This document shows, piece by piece, positions 1 to 6,128 of a DNA stretch of 12,321 nt. The DNA lies in contig CALMQK010000188.1 in assembly GCA_937872085.1 (NCBI GenBank), positions 1 through 12,321 of the forward strand. The letters run 5' to 3'. The notes below the pieces were generated by a model. It was not told the DNA's origin, did no database searches, and was given only the letters and a program-made list of their open reading frames with translations. The stretch is from an uncultured euryarchaeote. Lineage in GTDB: Archaea > Thermoplasmatota > Thermoplasmata > UBA10834. Every line of letters begins with the position of its first letter. The stretch's first letter is position 1. Position numbers and translations under genes: made by a program.

Positions 1-375
1 GATGACGCCGAGAGGTATGCCGATGCTGTACGAGATGGTCAGGCCGATTGCCATGAGCTCAAGGGTTCTCGGGAGCCTCTGGAGGATGATGGTTCCTACG
101 TCTGCGTTTAGAGTGGCTGTGGCGACTGAAGTGCCCAGATCTCCGTGCAGAAGCCGCCAAAGGAATAGTCCGTACTGTACGATGAAAGGTTCATCGAAGC
201 CATACTTCTCCCTTATGTCCTGAATGTCCTGGACAGTGGCGCGAGGGGGGACAAGGGCCAAGGCGGGGTCTCCAGGTGTTAGGTAGAGCAGTAGGAAAAC
301 GATGAACGTGGCGAGTAGTATCACGGGGACGGCCAGTAAGAGTTTCTTTATGATGTAGGAGACTAGATCCGCCAA
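1..375 (-). CDS. ABC transporter permease, DppB/OppB family (partial, N-terminal 125 residues)
   Basis: This is an inner permease subunit of a peptide/nickel-type (family 5) ABC importer, and the window edge cuts it after 125 codons. I translated it from the reverse strand. Residues 7-33 form the first transmembrane helix (IIKKLLLAVPVILLATFIVF), followed by the family motif TPGDPA at 33-38. An extracellular stretch contains IREKYGFDEP and FLWRLLHGDLGTS (residues about 71-83), a hallmark of DppB-like permeases. The second helix starts near residue 105. The start is a TTG at 373-375. It follows a purine-rich GGAGGGAGGAGGAA ribosome-binding stretch, and an in-frame TGA lies just upstream, so no earlier start is possible. 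The gene lies 119 bases downstream of the substrate-binding protein on the same strand and is probably in the same operon. The second permease and the ATPases would lie beyond the window. The family call is secure; the transported solute is unknown. Confidence 0.9.
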   Translation of the reverse strand, partial: MADLVSYIIKKLLLAVPVILLATFIVFLLLYLTPGDPALALVPPRATVQDIQDIREKYGFDEPFIVQYGLFLWRLLHGDLGTSVATATLNADVGTIILQRLPRTLELMAIGLTISYSIGIPLGVI

Positions 376-494
376 TTCCTCCTCCCTCCGTCGAGCTCAG
401 AATGCCACCTAGACATTGCACTGTCTGCTCCGTCGTTGCCGTTGGTTTCTGTGGTGTGGGTAATGAAACGGTAAAGGGTTTTCTAGGTTTTGCG

Positions 495-2219
495 TTACTT
501 GTGGATGTCAACATCGACAATGTTGATAACCTGCTCCTGCCCCAGAGGGTTGACGGTCCACCCGGTCACATAATTGTGGACGGCGAAGATTTGGTACCAG
601 AACAGGATTGGAGCCCACGCTCCCTTGGTTAGCAACCGGATGTGCCCTGCGGTCGCGTTGTCCGAGAACTGCTTCTCGGTCGTCGCGTAGGTCCAGTTGG
701 TGACATAGTCGTCGAAGACGGAGTCCATGTACCATCCAGTGTTCGAACCGCCCGCTGCCCATGTGCCGAAGTGCCAGTCCAAGATCTCTGCCCGCGGCCA
801 TGAGTACCAGAACAATATGGCCTCCTGCTCGCCGGCCGCAGCCTTGTCTCTGAGAATGGTCTCGGTGTATGTGGTCAACTCCACGTGTACCCCAACGGCC
901 TGGAACTGCGTCTGCAGTATCTGCGACATGGCGATGTCCTCGCCTTTGGTCGTGGTCAGCAAGTGCAAAGTCAGTTCCTCGTTCGTGGTCAGGTTCTCGA
1001 GCCAGACGTCCGAGTCGTTGTTCTTATAGTTGCCCGCCTCGAAGAGCGCAATGGCTTTGGTCACATCGTAGCTGTAGTTGTACATCGCGGGCACATTCCT
1101 GGATTCAGGCTCGATCGGGGAGAGGTAGTTCACACCCTCCTCGCCGATGCCGTACCAGACCGTGTCGAGTATCTGCGTTCTGTTTATCGCGTAGCCGAAA
1201 GCCGTTCTCAGAGACGAGTTGGTGAATGGAGTCTTGTTGCAGTTGAACTCCACGTGGTAGGTTCCCTGTCCGCGGCCCGTGATGATAGTGTACTTGTCAG
1301 GGTTGGCCTGATACGTCGGAACCTTGTTCGGTGGCACCTGCTGAAGGACATCGATGTCACCACTCTCGAACCCCGCGAACCTTGCGGTCTGGTCGGTTAT
1401 GATCCTGTAGATCACCTTGTCTATCTTTGCGGCACCCCTGTTCTCGAACCAAGGTGCACCCCACGAATAGTTCTTGTTCTTCACTAGCGTGATGTGGTCT
1501 CCCGGGATCCATTCCTGAAGCATGAACGGTCCGGTGCCTATGACCTTGTGTCCAACCGTGCCGTAGAACTCGAGGCCGTCAGACTCCAGCGCGTCAGGTC
1601 CCATCATTGACCCGTACAGGTGCGATAGGTTGAATTGGAGCGCCACGTCCGCCCAAGTCAGGTTAAAGACCAGGTTATAGGCGTCCTTGGCCCACATTCC
1701 AGCGTCGGGCCAGCCGGTCTTGTTTTCGCATCCGTATATCGCCCAAAACTCATACTGGACCCAGCTGTCCTCGTGAGAATAGTAGTTGATGATCCTCTTG
1801 ACTGCATACGAGTCGAACGGTGTGTTGTCGTGGAACTTGACTCCCTGCTGCAGCCGGATCTCGAATGTCGGGTGGTCCGGGTTCGTCGTGTTCAAGTTCC
1901 ACCACTCGGCTAGGCCAGGTCTGAAAGCTCCTGTCAGGTCCCTCGTTATGAGGGTCTCGTAGATCATCCCTGGAGGACCGTACATAGCACTAGTCTTCGC
2001 GGGATCCATCTTCTCGACGTCGGAGCTCATAGCGATGACTAGCACTTTCTCTCCTTCTTCTTTTCCGCCCAGTAGTCCCGCAGCCCACGCTCCTGCAACT
2101 GCCGCTATGACTAGGACCAAGACGACCACTATTGCTATCATCATCTTGCTCTTCGGGCGTGCAGGCGTGCCCGAAGGCTGAATGATCTCACTTTCTGTCG
2201 CTTTTGCAGAATCTTCCAT
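495..2219 (-). CDS. ABC transporter substrate-binding protein, family 5 (membrane-anchored)
   Basis: This is the extracytoplasmic solute receptor of a family 5 (peptide/oligosaccharide/nickel) ABC importer, 574 residues from the ATG at 2219. A hydrophilic N-terminus is followed by one hydrophobic helix at residues 26-50. No lipobox cysteine is seen, so the protein is probably anchored by an uncleaved helix. The mature domain shows family signatures: KMDPAKTSAMYGPPGMIYETL, then FEIRLQQGVKFHDNTPF, then GTGPFMLQEWIPGDHITLVKN. Many N-x-S/T sequons fit an exported, glycosylated archaeal protein. The frame stays open upstream to a GTG at 2597, but that extension is low-complexity, precedes the helix, and runs into the divergent transporter gene, so I reject it. 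AAGGGGAAGAAAAG upstream of 2219 could be the ribosome-binding site. The DppB-like permease follows on the same strand. Substrate specificity cannot be read from sequence. Confidence 0.92.
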   Translation of the reverse strand: MEDSAKATESEIIQPSGTPARPKSKMMIAIVVVLVLVIAAVAGAWAAGLLGGKEEGEKVLVIAMSSDVEKMDPAKTSAMYGPPGMIYETLITRDLTGAFRPGLAEWWNLNTTNPDHPTFEIRLQQGVKFHDNTPFDSYAVKRIINYYSHEDSWVQYEFWAIYGCENKTGWPDAGMWAKDAYNLVFNLTWADVALQFNLSHLYGSMMGPDALESDGLEFYGTVGHKVIGTGPFMLQEWIPGDHITLVKNKNYSWGAPWFENRGAAKIDKVIYRIITDQTARFAGFESGDIDVLQQVPPNKVPTYQANPDKYTIITGRGQGTYHVEFNCNKTPFTNSSLRTAFGYAINRTQILDTVWYGIGEEGVNYLSPIEPESRNVPAMYNYSYDVTKAIALFEAGNYKNNDSDVWLENLTTNEELTLHLLTTTKGEDIAMSQILQTQFQAVGVHVELTTYTETILRDKAAAGEQEAILFWYSWPRAEILDWHFGTWAAGGSNTGWYMDSVFDDYVTNWTYATTEKQFSDNATAGHIRLLTKGAWAPILFWYQIFAVHNYVTGWTVNPLGQEQVINIVDVDIHK

Positions 2220-2323
2220 CTTTTCTTCCCCTTCTGAACTCGAAACAGCGCGGAGAACGGATGAACATATTCCTCCCGTGCCGCATGTTTCCCATTTCTG
2301 GCGTCTCCGAACGCCATTCAGCG

Positions 2324-2333
2324 TATTTATAAC
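2324..2333. promoter_or_regulatory. Shared TATA box between divergent genes
   Basis: TATTTATAAC reads as a good archaeal TATA element in both directions (GTTATAAATA on the minus strand). Read leftward it predicts a start near 2302, giving the substrate-binding protein gene a leader of about 80 bases. Read rightward it predicts a start near 2351-2355 for the EamA transporter. It is the only A+T-rich TATA-like stretch in the spacer, so the two genes may compete for one site. This is inferred from sequence alone. Confidence 0.5.
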
Positions 2334-2340
2334 GTTCCGT

Positions 2341-2394
2341 GGGAGCCAGGCCAGTCGTGTTCCGCACCGGGAACACGGACCCTTCCTGGCTCCC
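2341..2394. repeat. Nested inverted repeat in the divergent promoter region
   Basis: A perfect 10-bp inverted repeat (GGGAGCCAGG at 2341-2350, CCTGGCTCCC at 2385-2394) encloses a second perfect 8-bp one (CGTGTTCC at 2356-2363, GGAACACG at 2370-2377) with a 6-base loop. It begins 7 bases from the shared TATA box and spans the predicted start of transcription toward the EamA gene. It could be a DNA operator for a dimeric regulator, or an RNA structure in a leader. Nothing in the sequence decides between these. Confidence 0.6.
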
Positions 2395-2436
2395 CCCGTT
2401 GGTCCTGACAAAGGGCTTGCGCGTGTTCGCGACTCA

Positions 2437-3402
2437 GTGCCTGGCCGACCCGGAAGATTCAAGACGAAGTGCGCGTTCCCGCCAAATGACATCATCCGAA
2501 CATCTTCGGGGGCGAGTCTCATCGAACTGTGGTTCATACTCTCTTCGGTAGTGGTCCTCTTCTGGGGAGCTGCAGGCGTCCTAGCCAAGCTCAGCACCCC
2601 TAGGTTGGGAGTCGGCAGGGTTGCGATATTGATCGCACTCGTCGAAGGCCCACTATACGCCGCCGCCTTTCTGATATGGCGCGAGAATGTCGCGATCTCA
2701 TTGTCTACCTGGCTGCTTGCGCTCTTCTCGTGCGCGGTCGGAGTTGTAGGCTACCTCTGCTTCTTCGAGTCCATCATGGAAGGGCAGGTGGCCATCGCAG
2801 GGACAATATCCGCTGCGTATCCGGTGCTGACGGTGATCGGGGCTTTGCTCCTCCTTGACGAGATTCTGACGCTCGCGCAGGCCTTGGGGGTATTGGGAAT
2901 CATCGCTGGCGTGATAGCCCTGTCTTACGAGCCATCGCCGGAATCGAAGCACGCCACGAACAGGCGTTCTCTCGTGTTCGCGTTCCTCGCGTTCGGGTTC
3001 TGGGGCATCTGGAGCCTGACATCCAAGATTGCTGTGGATCGCGTCCACTCTGGGAATTTGTTCGGGTTCTACGTGATGTCCTCTATGCTGGCCCCGGTCC
3101 TTTTCGTTTTCTTCAGGAAGGTTCGTCCGAAGGGTATCGGAGGACTTGAAGGAGCTAATCCGACGAGGACCGCCTGGATCCTCTGCGCGCTGGCGCTTGC
3201 GATCAACACGACGGGGACCTTCGCCTACACCAACGCGCTGCAAGGAGGTTCCGCATCCCTCGTCGTGCCGATATCGAGCGCGTACCCGCTCGTGACGGTG
3301 GTCATGGCAGTGGCATTCCTGCGCGAGAAACTGAACAGGTACAACTTGATCGCCCTTGCCGTGGTCGTGATCGGCCTTGTGCTGATAGGCCTGACTGCCT
3401 GA
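2437..3402 (+). CDS. EamA/DMT-family membrane transporter
   Basis: This is an integral membrane protein of the drug/metabolite transporter superfamily, with two EamA repeats and about ten transmembrane helices. Repeat one starts at ELWFILSSVVVLFWGAAGV, and repeat two at VFAFLAFGFWGIWSLTSKIA. Both repeats carry the matching signature at helices 4-5: AYPVLTVIGALLLLDEILT in the first and AYPLVTVVMAVAFLREKLN in the second. The gene is read divergently from the ABC operon. The start is unsure. The frame is open back to ATG 2182, but that would overlap the neighbouring gene's N-terminus. No ATG lies close to the first helix in this frame, so the GTG at 2437 (321 residues) is the nearest standard start. 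Homologs usually begin a few residues before the first helix, near 2510. The transported metabolite cannot be inferred. Confidence 0.85.
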   Translation: MPGRPGRFKTKCAFPPNDIIRTSSGASLIELWFILSSVVVLFWGAAGVLAKLSTPRLGVGRVAILIALVEGPLYAAAFLIWRENVAISLSTWLLALFSCAVGVVGYLCFFESIMEGQVAIAGTISAAYPVLTVIGALLLLDEILTLAQALGVLGIIAGVIALSYEPSPESKHATNRRSLVFAFLAFGFWGIWSLTSKIAVDRVHSGNLFGFYVMSSMLAPVLFVFFRKVRPKGIGGLEGANPTRTAWILCALALAINTTGTFAYTNALQGGSASLVVPISSAYPLVTVVMAVAFLREKLNRYNLIALAVVVIGLVLIGLTA

Positions 3403-3422
3403 CCTGCGTGCCGGCGCCAAGA

Positions 3423-3432
3423 TAGATATATG
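3423..3432 (+). promoter_or_regulatory. TATA box of the tRNA gene
   Basis: TAGATATATG is centred about 25 bases upstream of the first base of the mature tRNA at 3453. That is the usual archaeal TATA-to-start distance, so transcription probably begins at or very near the tRNA 5' end. Confidence 0.6.
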
Positions 3433-3491
3433 CACTCGACTCTTCGAGCGCCGGGTCTGTAGTGTAGCTTGGATATCACTGAGGCCTCCGG

Positions 3492-3514
3492 AACGCCCTC
3501 AAGGCGCTGGAGAT
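3492..3514 (+). other. tRNA intron 1 (canonical position 37/38)
   Basis: A 23-base intron lies one base 3' of the anticodon. The bulge-helix-bulge is visible. Loop bases CTCC (3486-3489) pair with GGAG (3509-3512) as the 4-bp central helix. This is flanked by 3-base bulges GGA (3490-3492) and ATA (3513-3515), each cut after its second base. The anticodon stem is the outer helix. The intron-side helix is CGCC/GGCG (3494-3497 with 3503-3506); next to the 5' bulge it is imperfect, with A3493-T3508 and C3507 bulged. It would be removed by the archaeal tRNA splicing endonuclease. Confidence 0.9.
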
Positions 3515-3535
3515 AGCCTCAAACTCGGGTTCGAA

Positions 3536-3562
3536 TGGGATGTCTTGTGGCGTCCCCGAAAG
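3536..3562 (+). other. tRNA intron 2 (T loop, position 59/60)
   Basis: A 27-base intron lies inside the T loop. It forms a textbook bulge-helix-bulge. The central helix is TTCG (3530-3533) with CGAA (3557-3560). The 3-base bulges are AAT (3534-3536) and AGT (3561-3563). The outer helix is the T stem itself (TCGGG/CCCGA). The inner helix is GGGA (3537-3540) with TCCC (3553-3556), closing a 12-base loop. Cutting after the second base of each bulge restores a standard T arm. Because a T begins the intron and a T follows it, placement at 60/61 gives the same mature RNA; the bulge geometry favours 59/60. Confidence 0.9.
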
Positions 3563-3626
3563 TCCCGACAGGCCCGCTCTTTATCCCACGCGGCTCATCA
3601 ACATCATCGGGTCCTGCATGTAGTCC

Positions 3627-4886
3627 ATGAAGTCAAATACCAGGCCCACGCTGATTCGGAGGATGTCCGTCCGATCCACCGTCTTCTACTTCGATAGCCA
3701 ACCCCCCTCCGAGGCCAGGTTCCTGATGGAGGATTTCAGGCTCGCCACGAACGGCGCGATCAGGACAGGACTCCGGACAGGCGTGACCTCAAGAAACGCC
3801 TTGTGCAAGTTGGCATACAAGGACTCTCGGAGAGAGCTTCCGGGCCTCTATTCGAACCATCATGCATCCGCTATTGCGGTGGCCGCGGGCATCCTCAAGA
3901 ACCATCGAAGACGAATGAGGGCTGGGCTGGCCATGCGCCCGCCATACCTGAGGCGACTGATGATGAGGGCGGAGAACCAGGCGTACAAGCTCGACCGGAA
4001 AGAGGGAATCGTCGACCTCCCGGTCAGGGCGGGCCTACATGTCAAGCTCAAGCTCGTCGTTAGCCATTATCATCGGCGCTATCTGGATGATGAGGCTTGG
4101 TCACTTGGCTCGCTCACGCTCCTGCCCGACAGAGTGATCATAGCTTTCAGAAGAACTCCACCGAAGCCCTATGCCCCCAAGTCCGTGCTGAGTCTCGATA
4201 CGAACGAAAGGAGCCTTGACGGGGTGTTCCTAAGAGAGGGGTCCAGCACCGCCGTCAGGGCCGAGTTCCCCGATGTCGCCATCATCCAGCAGCGGCATCA
4301 TGACCGACGCAAGAGGCTCCAAAAGAAGAAGGCAAACGACAGGCGGACCGCGAGAACATTATGCAAGCGGGAAGGCCAGCGCGAGCATCACAGGATAGAG
4401 TACAGGCTGCACCAAGTGGCCAATACCATCCTATCGTTCGCCAAGAGCCAAGAATCCGCAATCGTGCTTGAGGACCTGACGGGGATCAGACACAAGAAAA
4501 GCAAGGACTTGAATCGACGCCTCTCCACGTGGCCACGGAGAGAGCTCCACCGGCTCATCGAGTACAAAGCGGAGGATAAGGGGATTCCGATCATCAAAGT
4601 CGACCCAAGGTATAGCAGCAAGAAGTGCCCGATGTGTGGGAGCGTGCAACATTCCCGAATGGGCACCTGGTCAGAGTTCGCATGCGAGTGCGGCTGGCGG
4701 ATGGACAGGCACATCAACGCCAGCATCAACCTGCTGCAGACAGCCAGCTCGAAGGGGCTGGCAGGGGGTCTATGGTTCGACCCCGGCGCATTCCGGCATG
4801 ACGCGATGATGATCCTCTACGAGCCAGCGATGGCCGCACGATCTGAGCCGAACGGAATGAGTGAGGAGGCCGTGGTGCCGCCATGA
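3627..4886 (+). CDS. tnpB: TnpB, IS605-type RNA-guided RuvC-like nuclease (solo)
   Basis: This is a 419-residue IS200/IS605-family OrfB/TnpB protein, a family known to act as RNA-guided DNA nucleases. The N-terminus is rich in Arg/Lys. The split RuvC domain keeps all three acidic residues: D191 in SLDTNERS, E282 in IVLEDLTGI and D360 in DRHINASINLL. A zinc ribbon lies between E282 and D360 with CPMC at 334-337; its second half is C353-E-C355, one residue tighter than the usual CxxC. An Arg/Lys-rich segment spans 223-260. The length is normal and no frameshift is seen, so it may be active. No tnpA transposase is present. The element sits between a tRNA 3' end and a metabolic operon. ATG 3627 has no clear ribosome-binding site; ATG 3663 is an alternative start just before the conserved N-terminus, with GGAGG directly adjoining. 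A guide RNA overlapping the 3' end is expected for the family but was not identified here. Confidence 0.88.
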   Translation: MKSNTRPTLIRRMSVRSTVFYFDSQPPSEARFLMEDFRLATNGAIRTGLRTGVTSRNALCKLAYKDSRRELPGLYSNHHASAIAVAAGILKNHRRRMRAGLAMRPPYLRRLMMRAENQAYKLDRKEGIVDLPVRAGLHVKLKLVVSHYHRRYLDDEAWSLGSLTLLPDRVIIAFRRTPPKPYAPKSVLSLDTNERSLDGVFLREGSSTAVRAEFPDVAIIQQRHHDRRKRLQKKKANDRRTARTLCKREGQREHHRIEYRLHQVANTILSFAKSQESAIVLEDLTGIRHKKSKDLNRRLSTWPRRELHRLIEYKAEDKGIPIIKVDPRYSSKKCPMCGSVQHSRMGTWSEFACECGWRMDRHINASINLLQTASSKGLAGGLWFDPGAFRHDAMMILYEPAMAARSEPNGMSEEAVVPP

Positions 4887-4925
4887 TGGGCCCACTACCC
4901 GACTCTTTGCAGAACCTCCCCATCA
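4884..4925. repeat. 7-bp inverted repeat after tnpB
   Basis: TGATGGG (4884-4890, starting on the tnpB stop codon) is repeated inverted as CCCATCA (4919-4925), with a 28-base loop. It could be part of the right end of the TnpB element, or a 3' structure of its transcript. It is short enough to be chance. Confidence 0.3.
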
Positions 4926-4927
4926 CT

Positions 4928-4936
4928 CTATTATAC
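4928..4936 (+). promoter_or_regulatory. TATA box of the phosphomevalonate dehydratase operon
   Basis: CTATTATAC is centred about 27 bases before the ATG at 4959. Transcription would then start at or within a few bases of the ATG, which predicts a leaderless mRNA. This agrees with the absence of a ribosome-binding site before that ATG. Confidence 0.55.
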
Positions 4937-4958
4937 ACGGACCAGCAATCCACGGACG

Positions 4959-6128
4959 ATGCATCTAACCCCTCAGGAGGAGCGCATCCTCAAGGGAGAA
5001 GAGGGTCACGGCAAGAGGAAGGCAATCGAGATCCTCGTCGCTCTCGGGGAGATATACGGCGCCAAGCGGCTGATCCCGATCGCATCAGCACAGGTATCAG
5101 GCGCTTCTTTCAAGACGATAGGTGATGCGGGCATCAAGTTCCTCGAAGACTTCTCCTCGGAGGTCAGGGTCTCGGTCCGCGCGTCCCTGAACCCGCTCGG
5201 GCTCGATCTGCGCAGATGGCGGTCGATGGGGGTCGATCCAGAGTTCTACTCCAAGCAGGCTAGGATCGTCTCGGCGTACAGGTCCCTTGGCCTTGAGCCG
5301 CTGTATTCGTGCACGCCGTACCTCGCCGGCAACCGGCCGATAGCAGGACAACACCTCGCATGGGCGGAGTCGTCGGCGACGGTCTTCGCCAATTCGTACC
5401 TGAAGGCAAAGACAAACAGAGAAGGCGGACCATCCGCCCTGGCAGCCGCGATCATCGGGAAGACGCCCGAGTACGGGCTTCACCTCGAGGAGAATAGGAA
5501 GCCTCGGCTGCAGATAGACATAGGTGAGATACCTGACGGACTCGTCCCCCTGGCGGGATACGTCGTCGGGAAGACCGCTGGGAGGCGGATACCTTTCATC
5601 AAAGGCCTCGACTTGACGGCGGATGAACACAAATCCTTCGGGGCCGCGATGGCTGCTACCGGGGCAGTATCGATGTACACATACTCCGAGGGCAAGGGTC
5701 GGGCAAGGACGGACACTTCCGAGATCGAGGAATGCATCTCGCTCCCTACATCAGAGCTCACGGCAGCTGAGGATTCTCTCAAGGGACAGGAGGACTGGGA
5801 CCTCGTCGCGATAGGCTGTCCGCACTGTTCGGTCGCGGAGATCAAGAGGATGGCACGCCAGCTGAAGGGGCGGAAGCCGCGCTCGGGCCCGGATGTCTGG
5901 TTCTGCACATCGAGGAAGGTCTACGCCAGCTGTCCTAACGAGGTCAAAGTGCTGAAGAAGTTCGGCAAGGTCCTGTGCGACACGTGCATGGTCGTGGCGC
6001 CGATCGAGAAGCTCTACAAGAGCACGGCCTCCGATTCGGGCAAGGCGATGGTCTATCTGCCCACTCTGGGGAGACAGCGCGCCAGCTTCCGATCGACGGC
6101 TGCGTTGCTGGGGGCGATCTCACGATAA
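4959..6128 (+). CDS. Phosphomevalonate dehydratase large subunit (aconitase X, DUF521)
   Basis: This is the catalytic subunit of the archaeal enzyme that dehydrates mevalonate 5-phosphate to trans-anhydromevalonate 5-phosphate. That is the step before decarboxylation to isopentenyl phosphate in the archaeal mevalonate pathway. The 389 residues match the AcnX/DUF521 family throughout. Conserved blocks are YSCTPYLAGNRP (C118), WAESSATVFANSYLKAKTNR (136-154) leading into GGPSALAAAIIGKTPEYGLH, GCPHCS (C287), WFCTSRKVY (315-322) and CDTCMVVAPIE (C343). C118, C287 and C343 are the likely iron-sulfur ligands, by analogy with the family. The ATG at 4959 lies one start-site distance from a TATA box, suggesting leaderless translation. 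The small subunit follows immediately, with a 4-base overlap if its ATA start is right. Other AcnX proteins act on hydroxyproline-derived substrates, but the archaeal context and separate small subunit favour the mevalonate role. Confidence 0.9.
   Translation: MHLTPQEERILKGEEGHGKRKAIEILVALGEIYGAKRLIPIASAQVSGASFKTIGDAGIKFLEDFSSEVRVSVRASLNPLGLDLRRWRSMGVDPEFYSKQARIVSAYRSLGLEPLYSCTPYLAGNRPIAGQHLAWAESSATVFANSYLKAKTNREGGPSALAAAIIGKTPEYGLHLEENRKPRLQIDIGEIPDGLVPLAGYVVGKTAGRRIPFIKGLDLTADEHKSFGAAMAATGAVSMYTYSEGKGRARTDTSEIEECISLPTSELTAAEDSLKGQEDWDLVAIGCPHCSVAEIKRMARQLKGRKPRSGPDVWFCTSRKVYASCPNEVKVLKKFGKVLCDTCMVVAPIEKLYKSTASDSGKAMVYLPTLGRQRASFRSTAALLGAISR

Larger units (their letters stand above)
3453..3576 (+). 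tRNA. tRNA-Arg (anticodon CCG), two introns
   Basis: Folded by hand. The acceptor stem GGGTCTG (3453-3459) pairs with CAGGCCC (3569-3575), with one T-G wobble. U8 A9 follow, and the D stem GTG/CAC is at 3462-3464 and 3477-3479. The anticodon stem GAGGC (3481-3485) pairs with GCCTC (3516-3520). The joined loop reads CTCCGGA, placing anticodon CCG at 3488-3490, so it decodes the Arg codon CGG. The T stem TCGGG (3525-3529) pairs with CCCGA (3564-3568), and the joined T loop is TTCGAAT. The discriminator is G (3576), and CCA is not encoded. Exons are 3453-3491, 3515-3535 and 3563-3576, giving a 74-base mature tRNA. If the second intron is ignored, the T stem fails to pair and the acceptor stem has no partner. 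A short T-containing stretch (CTCTTTAT) follows the 3' end. Confidence 0.93.

Noticed and set aside
438..470. Weak inverted repeat in the spacer between the substrate-binding protein and permease genes
   Set aside because: Only five pairs with bulges and no T tract on the transcribed strand; not distinguishable from chance.
885..1487. 200-residue plus-strand open frame opposite the substrate-binding protein
   Set aside because: Val/Arg-rich antisense shadow without motifs.
2220..2597. 126-residue N-terminal extension of the substrate-binding protein, from GTG 2597
   Set aside because: It precedes the membrane anchor, has no family similarity, and overlaps the divergent transporter gene; ATG 2219 has a purine-rich site before it.
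3453..3545. tRNA read as a pseudogene with a broken T arm
   Set aside because: The apparent T-stem mismatch and missing acceptor 3' strand are fully explained by a second intron with perfect splice-motif geometry.
3627..4886. TnpB as a Cas12-type CRISPR effector
   Set aside because: Length and domain layout are those of TnpB, and there is no repeat array or adaptation gene in the window.
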